From Gloeocapsa sp. PCC 7428 (GTDB taxonomy: Bacteria; Cyanobacteriota; Cyanobacteriia; Cyanobacteriales; Chroococcidiopsidaceae): DNA of 64,000 nt. The notes under the pieces are model-generated. The model ran no database searches and had not been told where the DNA came from. It saw only the letters and a list, made by a program, of their open reading frames with translations. The position numbers were made by a program, and so were the translations under genes. This document shows, piece by piece, positions 1 to 8,946 of this stretch. The stretch is taken from NCBI RefSeq assembly GCF_000317555.1, contig NC_019745.1:1302001-1366000 (forward strand). Direction: 5' to 3'. Each line of letters starts with the position of its first letter. Position 1 is the first letter of the stretch.

Positions 1-2311
1 CAATTGCGCTAGATCGGTTTCGACTGCGAGTGCGCAACAAATCATTTAACTCATTGACATTAATCGGTTTATCCCATGCGAGGATAAAAGTCTGTTCGAT
101 GTTAGAACTAAATTGACCGTGAGTTGCCAGATGTACAACCGGAAACGACAGCGAGTTGACTTGATTTTGTAGTGCTTGACTAGTGAACTCTTGATTGAGC
201 AATACTCGGCTAGAAACTTCAGATGTAATTTGCTCAATTTCGCGCTCGACATAATTTAGTCCTCCAAAGCCATAACGAGGTTGGCTGAGTCCCGCAGTTA
301 ATGCTTGTAATCTTTGCCGTTGTAGTGGTTGCGGATTAATTAGTTGTAATCCTGGTGCGAGGGCAATACTATATTGTTCTATAAGATACTGCTGACGTTG
401 CGCGTCATACAGTGCTGCCATTGGAATGTTGCGCAGCGCACCATCTAAAACAAAAACTAAAGTTTGAATATTACTCGCATTGAGCGTGGTTAGTTGGGGT
501 CGTATTAACCATTCATAGACTTTCTGAGATAGTGCTTGCACTTCGGTAAAAGTGTCCGGCTCAATGAGTTGTTGTTGGAGTTGCTCTAGCGTAGTTTCAA
601 ACTCGGCTTGTGAAACGATAATACTATGATGCCGCAGCGGTTGTTGTGGTAACTTAACAATGACTTCGAGGCGATCGCGCAAAATAATTGGATAAATCAC
701 CGCTGCGGTGCGATCTTGTTCGTCTACGACTTGATCGATCTGACGGTTAGCATCTAAACACGCTGCACGGAAAAAGTTATTCAGTTCTGCTAATTGCAGC
801 GATTCGATCGTTTGACGCGCTTTTTGAAGATTTTGTTGACTAGGTTGCGCAGTGTCGTTTGATTGCAACAACAAACTCACAAGTTCGCGATAAACAGGTT
901 CAACTTCTTCTTGAAAAGAAAACTGAACGTCAGGATTAATCGCTACTAAATCATACCGAAGCGTCTGAAGTGTTTGAACAGCTTCATCATAAGCTGCGAT
1001 CGCAAGTTGTGTTTGTCCCTGCGCTTGCAACAAGCGTCCTAATTGCCATTGCCAACGATACGCAATATCCAGCGCGTTGATTCCTTGCGCTAATACGAGT
1101 GCTTGCTGCGTTAATTCTTGCGCATTTGTCCACTGCTGCGTTTGTTCGTACAATCCCCCTAAATTTCCCAAAGCATAGCTTGTCGCGCGTGGATCTTGGA
1201 GGTACTTTGCTTCTTGTACAGCACTAGCAAGGAGTTTACCAATTTCTAACCACGAAGGAACCCCTGTTTGTGCTTTCGACTGCGCTTGCTGCAAACGAAT
1301 TAAGTTTTGTGCCAAGGTAATGCGAGCATAAACTTTTGTTTGACTTGTCGGTACACTAGCAAGTTGAGATTGAATTTGAGGTAATAGCGCTTGTGCTGCG
1401 CCGAGATCGCCTGTCTCAAGTAAAAGGCTGAGTTGATTGAGTTGTGCTTGGAGTTGCGTGCTTGCTGTTGGTGATACGCTTGCGGCTTGTTGATAGTAGG
1501 CTAGCGCGGCTTGTGGATTTTGCTGCGATCGCACTGTATTTCCTAAGCTTGCTAATGTTGCAGCGATTTCTTGTGGCGATCCTAGTTTTTGAGCTAATTG
1601 CAGGCTTTGCTGTAATACTTGCTGTGATTGACTGAGATTTCCCACAATACGCAACGCATTTCCTAAACTGCGCAATCCAGCGACTTTAATTACCGAATTT
1701 GGCTGTTGTTGTAAGGTTTGATTCGCTTGGTTGAGTGTCGTTACAGCACGGCGAAACAGCCCTAAAGCTTGCTGTGCTTGCGCTTGATTGATTAAGCTGC
1801 GTGTTATGCCAATCGTATCTGCTGCTTTAGTGTATGCAGCGGTTGCTTTTTGCCAAGTACTCAGTGCTTGTTCAGTTTTTCCTTGCGTAAATTGTAAGCT
1901 TCCTTGATTATTCAACGCTTGGGCGAGAATTTGTGCGTGTTGAGAATTTGTCCGAGACGTTGAATTTAATAGTTGTAGACTTGTCGCGATCGCCTGATTT
2001 GCTGGCGATAAATTTCCTAGTTGTTGATACGCTAAAGCAAGATTACTCAACGCCATCGCTTGATTTAAGCTGTCACCACTCGCTTGATAAGCTTTTGCGG
2101 CTTGTTGCCAAACGACTGCGGCTTGGGCATATTGTCCGGTTTTATATAGTTCTCTTCCTTGCTGAATCGATTCAGATAAAGATGCGCTCAATGAAACAAC
2201 TGCTACAGCTGGCGAACCGTCTAGTACTCCCCCACACCAAATGAGAAAGCTAACACTCAGCGCTAAAACGGGCTGGCGACTATGGAAAAATACACGCCGT
2301 TCTCTTGCCAT
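1..2311 (-). CDS. TPR-CHAT domain protease-like protein (3' end beyond window)
   Basis: The reading frame starts at ATG 2311 and stays open to the left edge, so the C-terminus is missing. The N-terminus is basic then hydrophobic (about residues 10-40), like a signal peptide. A long Ala/Gln-rich stretch with TPR-type spacing follows. Near the edge is a CHAT (caspase-like, clan CD) domain with the motif HLATHGQFSS, which carries the catalytic His; the catalytic Cys would lie just outside the window. The start lies inside the end of the transporter gene upstream (49-bp overlap), so the two are probably translationally coupled. Cyanobacterial CHAT proteins are often encoded beside two-partner-secretion genes. 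A role in cleaving or controlling the secreted partner is inference only. Confidence 0.85.
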   Translation of the reverse strand, partial: MARERRVFFHSRQPVLALSVSFLIWCGGVLDGSPAVAVVSLSASLSESIQQGRELYKTGQYAQAAVVWQQAAKAYQASGDSLNQAMALSNLALAYQQLGNLSPANQAIATSLQLLNSTSRTNSQHAQILAQALNNQGSLQFTQGKTEQALSTWQKATAAYTKAADTIGITRSLINQAQAQQALGLFRRAVTTLNQANQTLQQQPNSVIKVAGLRSLGNALRIVGNLSQSQQVLQQSLQLAQKLGSPQEIAATLASLGNTVRSQQNPQAALAYYQQAASVSPTASTQLQAQLNQLSLLLETGDLGAAQALLPQIQSQLASVPTSQTKVYARITLAQNLIRLQQAQSKAQTGVPSWLEIGKLLASAVQEAKYLQDPRATSYALGNLGGLYEQTQQWTNAQELTQQALVLAQGINALDIAYRWQWQLGRLLQAQGQTQLAIAAYDEAVQTLQTLRYDLVAINPDVQFSFQEEVEPVYRELVSLLLQSNDTAQPSQQNLQKARQTIESLQLAELNNFFRAACLDANRQIDQVVDEQDRTAAVIYPIILRDRLEVIVKLPQQPLRHHSIIVSQAEFETTLEQLQQQLIEPDTFTEVQALSQKVYEWLIRPQLTTLNASNIQTLVFVLDGALRNIPMAALYDAQRQQYLIEQYSIALAPGLQLINPQPLQRQRLQALTAGLSQPRYGFGGLNYVEREIEQITSEVSSRVLLNQEFTSQALQNQVNSLSFPVVHLATHGQFSSNIEQTFILAWDKPINVNELNDLLRTRSRNRSSAI

Positions 2312-4023
2312 GTTCTTTTCTCCGATGCGATATCAACTAACGGAATTCCCCAGTCAAGGCGGGCGGTAAGGTTATTACCTACTTGCAAGCGTAAGCCAAG
2401 TCCGAGCGAAACTAACGTACTCGGATCAGGATTTGCATCTCCTCGATTCCAACTTGTACCCACGTCTACAAACGGAGTTAATTGTAAAAGTCCTTGCCAT
2501 TCAGGAATGCGCGAGATGGGGACGCGCAACTCAACCGAAGCAAACGCGCCATTATCAGTTAATAACGTATCTTGACGATAACCGCGAACGCTGTCAAATC
2601 CACCTAAGCTAAATTGTTCTACCGGAACTAAAGCTTGATCGGCAAGTTGCACATCACCGCGAACTAAAAGTAAAGTATCAGGAGCTAAAAGACGTACCCA
2701 CTGGGCTTGTCCCCGCCAGGAGAAAAAGCGGCTATCAGGTGCATCATCGTTGATTGTGGCATCAAACGCACCAATTCCTACACTAAACTGCGATCGCGCC
2801 GCAATGACTTGACGACTACCGCGCTGCGTCCATTCCTGAAAGAAGCGCAAGGCAGAAACGCGTGTACGTCCGCTGTCATCTGCCCCAGGAGAGAGTTGAG
2901 ATAAAGGAAGATTAGCATTTTCCAGGATCGGAGATGCCAAATCGCTTTCGCGGCGTGACGCGGTTAATCCTAAAACAAATTCTTCGGAAGGACTTTGACT
3001 AATTGGCTGACGGAATGTGAGATCGTAGTAGCGCGAGTACGAGTCGATTTCTAAGAAATCAAATGGCGGCTCGATAATGCGACTATCTGCTGCACCAATA
3101 TCTAGACTAATCGTGCCGTTGCGTGGGTTGATTGGTAGCGCGTAACTGACATCAAATGTATTGCTACCGTCAGTGTTGTTGTATCCAACGCTGAGAGTAT
3201 CACCAAATCCGAGTAAATTTGCTTCATTAATTTGCCCGCCACGCCGAAAGCTTCCAACACTCGGCGATCGCCTGTTATCTCCAATCACTTGCAAATTTAA
3301 CGTTCGTGCTTCTTGCACTTGCACGTCAAGGATATTCGTTCCAGGGCGCGAACCTGCGGATAATTCGGCAGATAAGGTTTGAATGCGCGGATCGAGTTGT
3401 AAAAGTTGCAGGGCTTCTAAGAGGCGTTGTTGATTTAACGGTGCATCGGTACGGATGGCAATGCGCGATCGCACATAATTCGGATTTAGCCTGCGCGTAC
3501 CACTAATATTAATTGCCTCTAGTTCGCCTTCAATAACTTGAATTGTCACAACTCCTGCTTGAAGTGTCTGCGGCGGAATCAACGCGCCCGAAGTGATATA
3601 ACCGCGATCAATGTAGAGTTGAGTAACCGCTGAACGTGCTTGCAAAAGTTCTGTAAACGAAATTGGTCGATTTGTAAACGATGCGAGTAGCTGCGCAAAT
3701 TCTTCTGCACTAAATACTGTACTCCCGACAACATTAAAGCTTTTAACAATGATGGTATCGGGTATTCCAGGTAAAGGTGTGGGTGGTGTGGGGACTACTG
3801 ACGGTGGTTGTAATAATTCTTCTGGTGGTGGTAAGGGTTCCGTCGGTGGTTGCGGTGGTGGTGTTGGGCTAGGTGGCGGAATGACATCCTGTGGCGGTGG
3901 TAGCGGAATCGCTTGGGCAAGAACGTTTTCTGCGGCTGATGTCGCAGCAATTTGAGTGTTGACAACTAGTAATAAAAGCCCACTCAGCGAAAATTGCAGG
4001 CGGCGAACGAGGTTATGGGGCAT
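2263..4023 (-). CDS. ShlB/FhaC/HecB family two-partner secretion transporter (TpsB)
   Basis: Outer-membrane Omp85-superfamily transporter that exports a TpsA exoprotein. About 586 aa from ATG 4023; a longer frame would need TTG 4032. A signal sequence is followed by a very Pro-rich linker (about residues 40-90). Then come POTRA domains (FNVVGSTVFS, later GYITSGALIPPQ) and a C-terminal 16-strand barrel region with the VRGYRQD motif expected on the L6 hairpin. The start overlaps the tpsA stop by 11 bp and the 3' end overlaps the CHAT gene, so the three form one operon. Length and domain order are normal for the family. Cognate substrate is almost certainly the gene just upstream. Confidence 0.93.
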   Translation of the reverse strand: MPHNLVRRLQFSLSGLLLLVVNTQIAATSAAENVLAQAIPLPPPQDVIPPPSPTPPPQPPTEPLPPPEELLQPPSVVPTPPTPLPGIPDTIIVKSFNVVGSTVFSAEEFAQLLASFTNRPISFTELLQARSAVTQLYIDRGYITSGALIPPQTLQAGVVTIQVIEGELEAINISGTRRLNPNYVRSRIAIRTDAPLNQQRLLEALQLLQLDPRIQTLSAELSAGSRPGTNILDVQVQEARTLNLQVIGDNRRSPSVGSFRRGGQINEANLLGFGDTLSVGYNNTDGSNTFDVSYALPINPRNGTISLDIGAADSRIIEPPFDFLEIDSYSRYYDLTFRQPISQSPSEEFVLGLTASRRESDLASPILENANLPLSQLSPGADDSGRTRVSALRFFQEWTQRGSRQVIAARSQFSVGIGAFDATINDDAPDSRFFSWRGQAQWVRLLAPDTLLLVRGDVQLADQALVPVEQFSLGGFDSVRGYRQDTLLTDNGAFASVELRVPISRIPEWQGLLQLTPFVDVGTSWNRGDANPDPSTLVSLGLGLRLQVGNNLTARLDWGIPLVDIASEKRTWQENGVYFSIVASPF

Positions 4024-6805
4024 TGCAAGCAACAGGCGTAGACCAAGAAGTATAAGTTGTAGCAGTTGGGACTTGAGCCATCAGTACTACTTCGCCATTG
4101 GAGCCTACCATCCATCCCTGTGCTTCTACAAGCGATTTTGGCTGAGAATTGTTAAGGTTGGATACAGTATTTAATGGTGTAGCGGCTTGAGTTTGTACAG
4201 GAGTGCCTAAATCTGCTAGCACAGAATTTGCATTAATCGCTTCGCCTGGTGTTGGTGGTAATCCACCGCGCCCAGTAATGATAAATTCACTCGTGTTTGT
4301 GGCAATGTTTGTATCCGCAGTGCATCCTCGCGCGACTAAGTTGCTAACATCGACAGGTTGTTCGGGTAAAGAAACTAAACCGCGACTAGGTTCATCATCG
4401 ACAACAATAATTTCGACAACACCATCTATTCCTTGTGCAGAACTCGCGGTAATCACACTATCGGGAGAAAGAAAGAATCCTTGCGTTGCAATGCGAATGT
4501 TGCCACCATTGCCTGTAAAGGCGTTAGCAGTAACAGCACTGTTTCTCGTCGCAAAAAATAGTTCACTACTGATATCAATATTCCCACCGTTACCACCAGC
4601 ATTTGCTGTACCAGCGGTTGCTGTAATGCTGCTATTGTCGTTTAGAGCAACATTTCTGCCTCGGAGTGAGATTTGTCCGCCTGCGCCTTGAGTTGTTGCG
4701 GTAGAAATTGTGCCTTGATTGTCAAGTGATATCGAGGGCGCGGTAACGTTGATTTGTCCTGCATCAGCGATCGCATCTCCCCGCACTCGTGCCAAGAAAC
4801 CACTCGCCGCACCATCATTATCGATGCGATCGGGTGTTTGTTGCAGTCTATCGTTGTAGGTGCGATCGCTACCAGAAATACTCACACTGTTTGTGGCATT
4901 AACTGTAATATTACCTGCCATACCCTGATTAAACGCACTCGTTAAAATTTGTCCGCCATTCGTAGCAGCAACATTCGTTGCGTTGACTGTAATATTTCCT
5001 CCAGGTGCAATACCGCGAGTCCGCGCGCTGATAACTGCACCATCAAGAATGCTTAAATTACCTGTGTTGACTTGAATATTCCCACCACGTCCAGTAGCAT
5101 TTGTGTCAGTAAAGGCGAATAAACCACTAGAAGTCGTGCTGGGAATGTTTCTTATTATTGTTATTGCATTAGGATTAGTGCCACTAAGCGTAACAAATTC
5201 CGAAGCATTTATAAAAATACTTCCTGCATTACCAGCACCATTCGTACTCGTGCTAATACTTCCACCATTGCTAATATTTAAAGTTCTAGCATTAATTTGA
5301 GTATCTCCCGCGTCTCCTAATCCAATAGTATCGTTGTAAATAGCACTATCTGCTAAGGAAACTGTATTTGCGGTAATATTTATGTTTCCAGCACGCCCTG
5401 CTTCCTCAGTAGTACTAGAAAATAGAGTTGCGCCATTGCTTAAAGAAACTGCATTAGCTTGAATATTGACTGCACCGCCACGGCTCGCAGAAACAAGGGC
5501 GGCGGTTCCAATCAAGCTTCTATCTCCTAGTAAGGAAACATTATTAGCATTTATAGATACGTTTCCTGCCACGCTTCCTGGTGCAATCGCTCGAGCGTTT
5601 AGACTACCATTTTCTAACAGAAGAGAATCTGCATCAATTTGAATATCTCCTCCGTCTCCTTCACCAGATCCCAGCATTAATGTATTGATACTTGCATCAT
5701 TTGCGATCGCTACATCATTCGCTTGAATTAATACATTACCCGCATTACCACTCGCACGTGGATTCACTGTGGAATTTATATTAGAAAACTCATTTAATAA
5801 AAGCGATCCTGCTTTTATCTGAATGTCACCAGCGTTACCTACTGCCTCTAATTGCACTTCATTAGTCAGTGTAGCTCTTGTAATTTCTATACCTTCTGTA
5901 GCATCTAGATTAATAGTTCCTAGTTGATTATTAGTTGCCTCAAAGTCTGGGCTAACACCAGCTATAATATTACTTTGAGCAATATTTATATTCCTAGCAT
6001 TGATCGCAATGCTTCCGCTACCATCTCCAGCTACACTAGCAATTACACCGTTGCTAATTGATACATCACCTCTTGCTATATTTGCAGGAAAACTTAAACT
6101 TAAATTTTTGCCATTCACATTATTTAAGCCTACTATTCCTGCGCCTAATACTCCTCCTAACTCAATTCTGCCGCTAGGTGCAATTAAATGTTCTATATTG
6201 AAATCTCCAGCTATGTTAATATTTCCACCCAATAGTACTAAACTTTGAGCATCAGGAAGAAAGATTAATCCATCGTTAAGTTCTATGCTGGGTGGAGATT
6301 GGGCTGTTATTTGATTAAACAATAGCGCTGAAGGATTTACAGTTAGTAAGTCGGGGCTATTAGCAGGGTTAACATTAAAGCTTCCTTGATTACTAAACTG
6401 AATTGCATCAGCAGTAGTAGCAACAAAAGAACCGCTAACATTCACAAAAGCTGTCGAACCAAAAATAATTCCGTTTGGATTTATCAAAAATAAATTAGCA
6501 TCTCCTGCAACGTCTAACGTCCCTAAAATATTAGAAGGATTACCACCAGTTACACGAGTAATAATGTTAGTTACACCTGGATCGCTAAAAGTAACTTGTT
6601 GATCTGAGTTAATATTGAATTGCGAAAAGCTATGAAAAAGATTTTCCCCCGTTTGTGTTCCTCCTATAATTTCACAAACTGCGGTACATAATTCAGATGT
6701 AGTTGGTGTTGTACCATCGGGAATAATTTGTGCTTGAACTGACTGGGAGAAAATACTGAAGACAAAACTTCCAGAAATCCAAAAAAGATTTATGCTCTGC
6801 TTCAT
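4013..6805 (-). CDS. Filamentous hemagglutinin N-terminal (TPS) domain exoprotein (TpsA)
   Basis: A 930-aa secreted beta-helix protein. Residues 1-25 form a signal peptide ending in VQAQ. The TPS secretion domain follows, with FHSFSQFNI and the hallmark NPNGIIFG motif (about residues 110-120). Degenerate repeats rich in N-I-x-V-x-A and G-G-N-I fill the middle, as expected of a right-handed beta-helix passenger. The C-terminal region has a Cys-containing segment (GCTADTN) and ITGRGGLPPTP, which I recall as common in cyanobacterial homologues. It is the first gene of the overlapping operon with the TpsB transporter and CHAT protein. The ligand or target (adhesion, matrix or competition) cannot be told from sequence. 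Confidence 0.92.
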   Translation of the reverse strand: MKQSINLFWISGSFVFSIFSQSVQAQIIPDGTTPTTSELCTAVCEIIGGTQTGENLFHSFSQFNINSDQQVTFSDPGVTNIITRVTGGNPSNILGTLDVAGDANLFLINPNGIIFGSTAFVNVSGSFVATTADAIQFSNQGSFNVNPANSPDLLTVNPSALLFNQITAQSPPSIELNDGLIFLPDAQSLVLLGGNINIAGDFNIEHLIAPSGRIELGGVLGAGIVGLNNVNGKNLSLSFPANIARGDVSISNGVIASVAGDGSGSIAINARNINIAQSNIIAGVSPDFEATNNQLGTINLDATEGIEITRATLTNEVQLEAVGNAGDIQIKAGSLLLNEFSNINSTVNPRASGNAGNVLIQANDVAIANDASINTLMLGSGEGDGGDIQIDADSLLLENGSLNARAIAPGSVAGNVSINANNVSLLGDRSLIGTAALVSASRGGAVNIQANAVSLSNGATLFSSTTEEAGRAGNINITANTVSLADSAIYNDTIGLGDAGDTQINARTLNISNGGSISTSTNGAGNAGSIFINASEFVTLSGTNPNAITIIRNIPSTTSSGLFAFTDTNATGRGGNIQVNTGNLSILDGAVISARTRGIAPGGNITVNATNVAATNGGQILTSAFNQGMAGNITVNATNSVSISGSDRTYNDRLQQTPDRIDNDGAASGFLARVRGDAIADAGQINVTAPSISLDNQGTISTATTQGAGGQISLRGRNVALNDNSSITATAGTANAGGNGGNIDISSELFFATRNSAVTANAFTGNGGNIRIATQGFFLSPDSVITASSAQGIDGVVEIIVVDDEPSRGLVSLPEQPVDVSNLVARGCTADTNIATNTSEFIITGRGGLPPTPGEAINANSVLADLGTPVQTQAATPLNTVSNLNNSQPKSLVEAQGWMVGSNGEVVLMAQVPTATTYTSWSTPVACNAP

Positions 6806-6883
6806 AACTCAAGACCTATTATAGCTTTGTAAAGCATGTTGAATTTTCAAAAAACTAAATTTTAAATATAATACATAAAGCTT

Positions 6884-6900
6884 GCTTTAATGATTAAAGC
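6884..6900. promoter_or_regulatory. 17-bp palindrome upstream of the TPS operon
   Basis: GCTTTAATGATTAAAGC is a perfect inverted repeat with a single central base, 79-95 bp before the tpsA ATG. It could be an operator for the TPS operon. No known regulator site is recognised. AT-rich palindromes of this length can occur by chance. Confidence 0.3.
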
Positions 6901-6908
6901 ATATTCGT

Positions 6909-6958
6909 AAAAAAAACGAGCCGTAAAACTATCTATTTATAGATGTATTACAACTCGT
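6909..6958 (-). terminator. Rho-independent terminator of the 98-aa gene
   Basis: On the minus strand the arms ACGAG and CTCGT close a hairpin with further inner pairing (CTAT/ATAG). A run of seven T follows. It sits 27 bp after the stop of the 98-aa gene and before the TPS operon, so it separates the two transcription units. Confidence 0.65.
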
Positions 6959-6984
6959 CTCTACTTTTTAAGATTGTTTAAGAG

Positions 6985-7281
6985 TTACATTACATTACAA
7001 GATAATGTGTATGTTGCATCGGAAATTGGAAAATGCAACGTTTTAGGACCTGCGGTAGCGTGGAGATTTTGATTATTGCTTAATATACTCCCTGTCCTAG
7101 TCTTGACTGATAGTGTAACTGTACTTGTAGCACTAAAGGATCGATTGACGCCTATGCTTATAGCTACACCTGCCGTCATCCCACTGGGACCCCATACGGG
7201 ATTAGGTAGTACTTGAAAATCTAGGGTTACTGTTCCCAATGATTTATTACATACAAGTTGCTGAAATGTTACTGTAGCCAT
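6985..7281 (-). CDS. Hypothetical small beta-rich protein (98 aa)
   Basis: I do not recognise this family. The 98 residues are rich in Thr, Ser and Val with alternating hydrophobic positions (VTFQQLV, VTLSVKTR), suggesting a compact beta-sandwich. Cys11 and Cys95 sit near the two ends and could form a disulfide. No signal peptide or transmembrane segment is visible. A good ribosome-binding site (AAGGAA, about 8 nt before ATG 7281) and terminators on both sides (7324-7343 and 6909-6958) support a real single-gene unit. It lies directly upstream of the TPS operon on the same strand, so a surface-related role is possible but unproven. Confidence 0.65.
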   Translation of the reverse strand: MATVTFQQLVCNKSLGTVTLDFQVLPNPVWGPSGMTAGVAISIGVNRSFSATSTVTLSVKTRTGSILSNNQNLHATAGPKTLHFPISDATYTLSCNVM

Positions 7282-7323
7282 TACAAGTAGTTCCTTATAA
7301 ATATTTATACTTATTTAGACAAG

Positions 7324-7343
7324 AAAACAGGGATTTCTCCCTG
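7324..7343 (-). terminator. Rho-independent terminator after the ndh-nadK operon
   Basis: Minus-strand stem CAGGGA/TCCCTG with a 4-nt loop, followed by TTTTCTTGT. It is the first clear terminator after nadK, about 290 nt past its stop, and insulates the 98-aa gene. Confidence 0.55.
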
Positions 7344-7584
7344 CATTGCCGTCATAATTAAACTCAATGCAACTACATTGTATTTCGGAAAAATTTGATA
7401 TTTTTTTTGCTGAAAATGTATGCTATATAGCCTCAAACTAAGGCGCAGCAAAGGTAAAGAGACAATTATCTAACTTGTTTTGTTAGCATTTTTCTATATT
7501 TAAAATATGAAAGCTTTAACTTTATAAAGATTAAAAAAAGCCTGGAAGTAAAAAAATCTTCTGTGTATTCAGACTGCGACAGTA

Positions 7585-7622
7585 GACTTTGTTTGTGTAG
7601 CTGCGACTTTAACTGCTAAGCT
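7585..7622 (-). repeat. Partial copy of the dispersed double-hairpin repeat
   Basis: The stretch GACTTTG...GTAGCTGCGACTTTAACTGC matches the second half of the better copies at 24884, 40611 and 48985. The first hairpin is missing. It is decayed, so the assignment is tentative. It lies just after the nadK stop. Confidence 0.45.
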
Positions 7623-7632
7623 AGCAACAAAA

Positions 7633-8556
7633 TTAATTATCTCGATGGTTATTACTGTAGCGAATTCTCGCGCCTGCCCACTGTAGCTTTTCGCGTAATG
7701 TTTGATAGTACGAATAATTTTCGCGTAAAATAATAAACTTGGCGCGGTATTCTGCCATGCGGACATCGACTCGTTGACCAGGCCAAATCGAAGTTCCGAG
7801 GACGCTATCAGTCCATAACTTTGTATTTAACTCGTAATCTGCTAAAGGCCAAATACTAACAACGGAACCCGCAGGTAATACAATTGGACGACTCGAAAGA
7901 CTCATCGGGCAAATCGGAGTTACCGTAATTGCTTGCATTCCATCGTGGACAATCGGACCATTCGCCGCTACGGTGTACGCGGTAGAACCTGTAGGTGTAG
8001 CGATAATAAGTCCATCACCTTGATATTGATCGACAACCTCGCCATCGATTTCCATTTCCAGGATCGAAGTAATCATCCGATCCGCCGATGCCGGTTTGAC
8101 ACAAATTTCATTCAGGGCAAAAAAGCGATCGCTGACAGGTTCAAGATTGTTACTATTTCCCTCAAATACTTGGGCTTGAAGCATCATCCGCCGCTGAATC
8201 GCATAAAAGTCCGAGGCTAACCTATCCCAGACTTGTTCCGAATCTTTAAAGACATCAAACGACTCAGTTAAAAATCCTAAATTTCCGCCGACATTCACCG
8301 CCAAAATCGGGATACGGTCTGCTGCTAAATTTCTCGCCGCCGATAGCGCTGTACCATCTCCACCTAGTACCAAAGCCATATCAATCGGCTGCGTTGACGA
8401 CGCCAAAAATACCGGATAAGGATTATCTTGCGGTCCACTTGGTCCCATAAGGACGCGACAGTTGCGACTTTCCAACTGCCGCGCGCATTTTTCCGCCCAG
8501 CTTTTACTTAACGAATCTCCAGCTTTGTGAGCAATAATGACTTGATTAAGCTGCAC
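7633..8556 (-). CDS. nadK: NAD(+) kinase
   Basis: Phosphorylates NAD to NADP using ATP or polyphosphate in the cytoplasm. 307 aa, normal for the family, from GTG 8556; no better start is nearby. The glycine-rich motif GGDGT (residues 65-69) and NVGGNLGFLTE, both diagnostic of NAD kinases, are present, as is the later GDGLIIATPTGSTAY block. It is the last gene of the ndhA-I-G-E-nadK run, with its GTG only 4 bp after the ndhE stop. Coupling NADP supply to NDH-1 expression fits this placement. Cyanobacteria usually have two NAD kinase paralogues; I cannot say which one this is. Confidence 0.95.
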   Translation of the reverse strand: MQLNQVIIAHKAGDSLSKSWAEKCARQLESRNCRVLMGPSGPQDNPYPVFLASSTQPIDMALVLGGDGTALSAARNLAADRIPILAVNVGGNLGFLTESFDVFKDSEQVWDRLASDFYAIQRRMMLQAQVFEGNSNNLEPVSDRFFALNEICVKPASADRMITSILEMEIDGEVVDQYQGDGLIIATPTGSTAYTVAANGPIVHDGMQAITVTPICPMSLSSRPIVLPAGSVVSIWPLADYELNTKLWTDSVLGTSIWPGQRVDVRMAEYRAKFIILRENYSYYQTLREKLQWAGARIRYSNNHRDN

Positions 8557-8560
8557 GCAC

Positions 8561-8866
8561 TTACCACTTCAAGAGGTTAAATTGCTCCATATCTACAGTA
8601 TCGCGGTTGCGATAGATTGCGAGAATAATTGCTAATCCTACAGCAGCTTCGGCAGCAGCGACCGTAATCACGAATACTGTAAATACTTGACCTTTAATTT
8701 CTAGTGGGTCTAAATAGCTAGAAAATGCCATCAAATTAAGATTTACCGCATTGAGTAGCAATTCGATCGACATCAGCACGCGGACGGCGTTACGGCTAGT
8801 AATTAAGCCGTAGATGCCGATACAAAATAAAGCCGCAGCTAGCAAGAGAAAGTACTGAAGTTGCAT
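8561..8866 (-). CDS. ndhE: NAD(P)H-quinone oxidoreductase subunit 4L
   Basis: NuoK-like membrane subunit of the photosynthetic NDH-1 complex in the thylakoid (cyclic electron flow, respiration). From ATG 8866 the product is 101 aa and begins [14 protein letters not shown], the usual family start; a longer frame to 8899 adds 11 unlikely residues. Three transmembrane helices are visible, with the conserved Glu in [10 protein letters not shown] and a second in [10 protein letters not shown] used for proton translocation. It follows ndhG after an 80-bp gap that contains a strong palindrome, and ndhE ends 4 bp before nadK. Confidence 0.96.
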   Translation of the reverse strand: MQLQYFLLLAAALFCIGIYGLITSRNAVRVLMSIELLLNAVNLNLMAFSSYLDPLEIKGQVFTVFVITVAAAEAAVGLAIILAIYRNRDTVDMEQFNLLKW

Positions 8867-8902
8867 ATTTCTTGATCTATCCTCAAACAAATCATACACA
8901 AA

Positions 8903-8920
8903 AGCCTGCGATCGCAGGCT
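8903..8920. other. 18-bp perfect palindrome between ndhG and ndhE
   Basis: AGCCTGCGATCGCAGGCT is a perfect palindrome built around a HIP1 octamer. On the minus (coding) strand it is followed by TTTTG, so the RNA could fold as a terminator-like hairpin inside the ndh operon. It might attenuate ndhE-nadK expression or stabilise the upstream mRNA. Confidence 0.5.
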
Positions 8921-8946
8921 AAAATCAATTCGCCAGTTAAGTAACG

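Larger units (their letters stand above)
7282..7632. other. Intergenic stretch with a terminator and a partial repeat
   Basis: Non-coding gap of 351 bp. It holds a minus-strand terminator (7324-7343), an AT-rich promoter-like stretch before the 98-aa gene, and at 7585-7622 a partial copy of the dispersed double-hairpin repeat. No gene was seen. Confidence 0.6.

Noticed and set aside
3749-3955. Gly-rich plus-strand frame opposite the tpsB start
   Set aside because: It is the reverse of the Pro-rich linker of TpsB; no ribosome-binding site or family.
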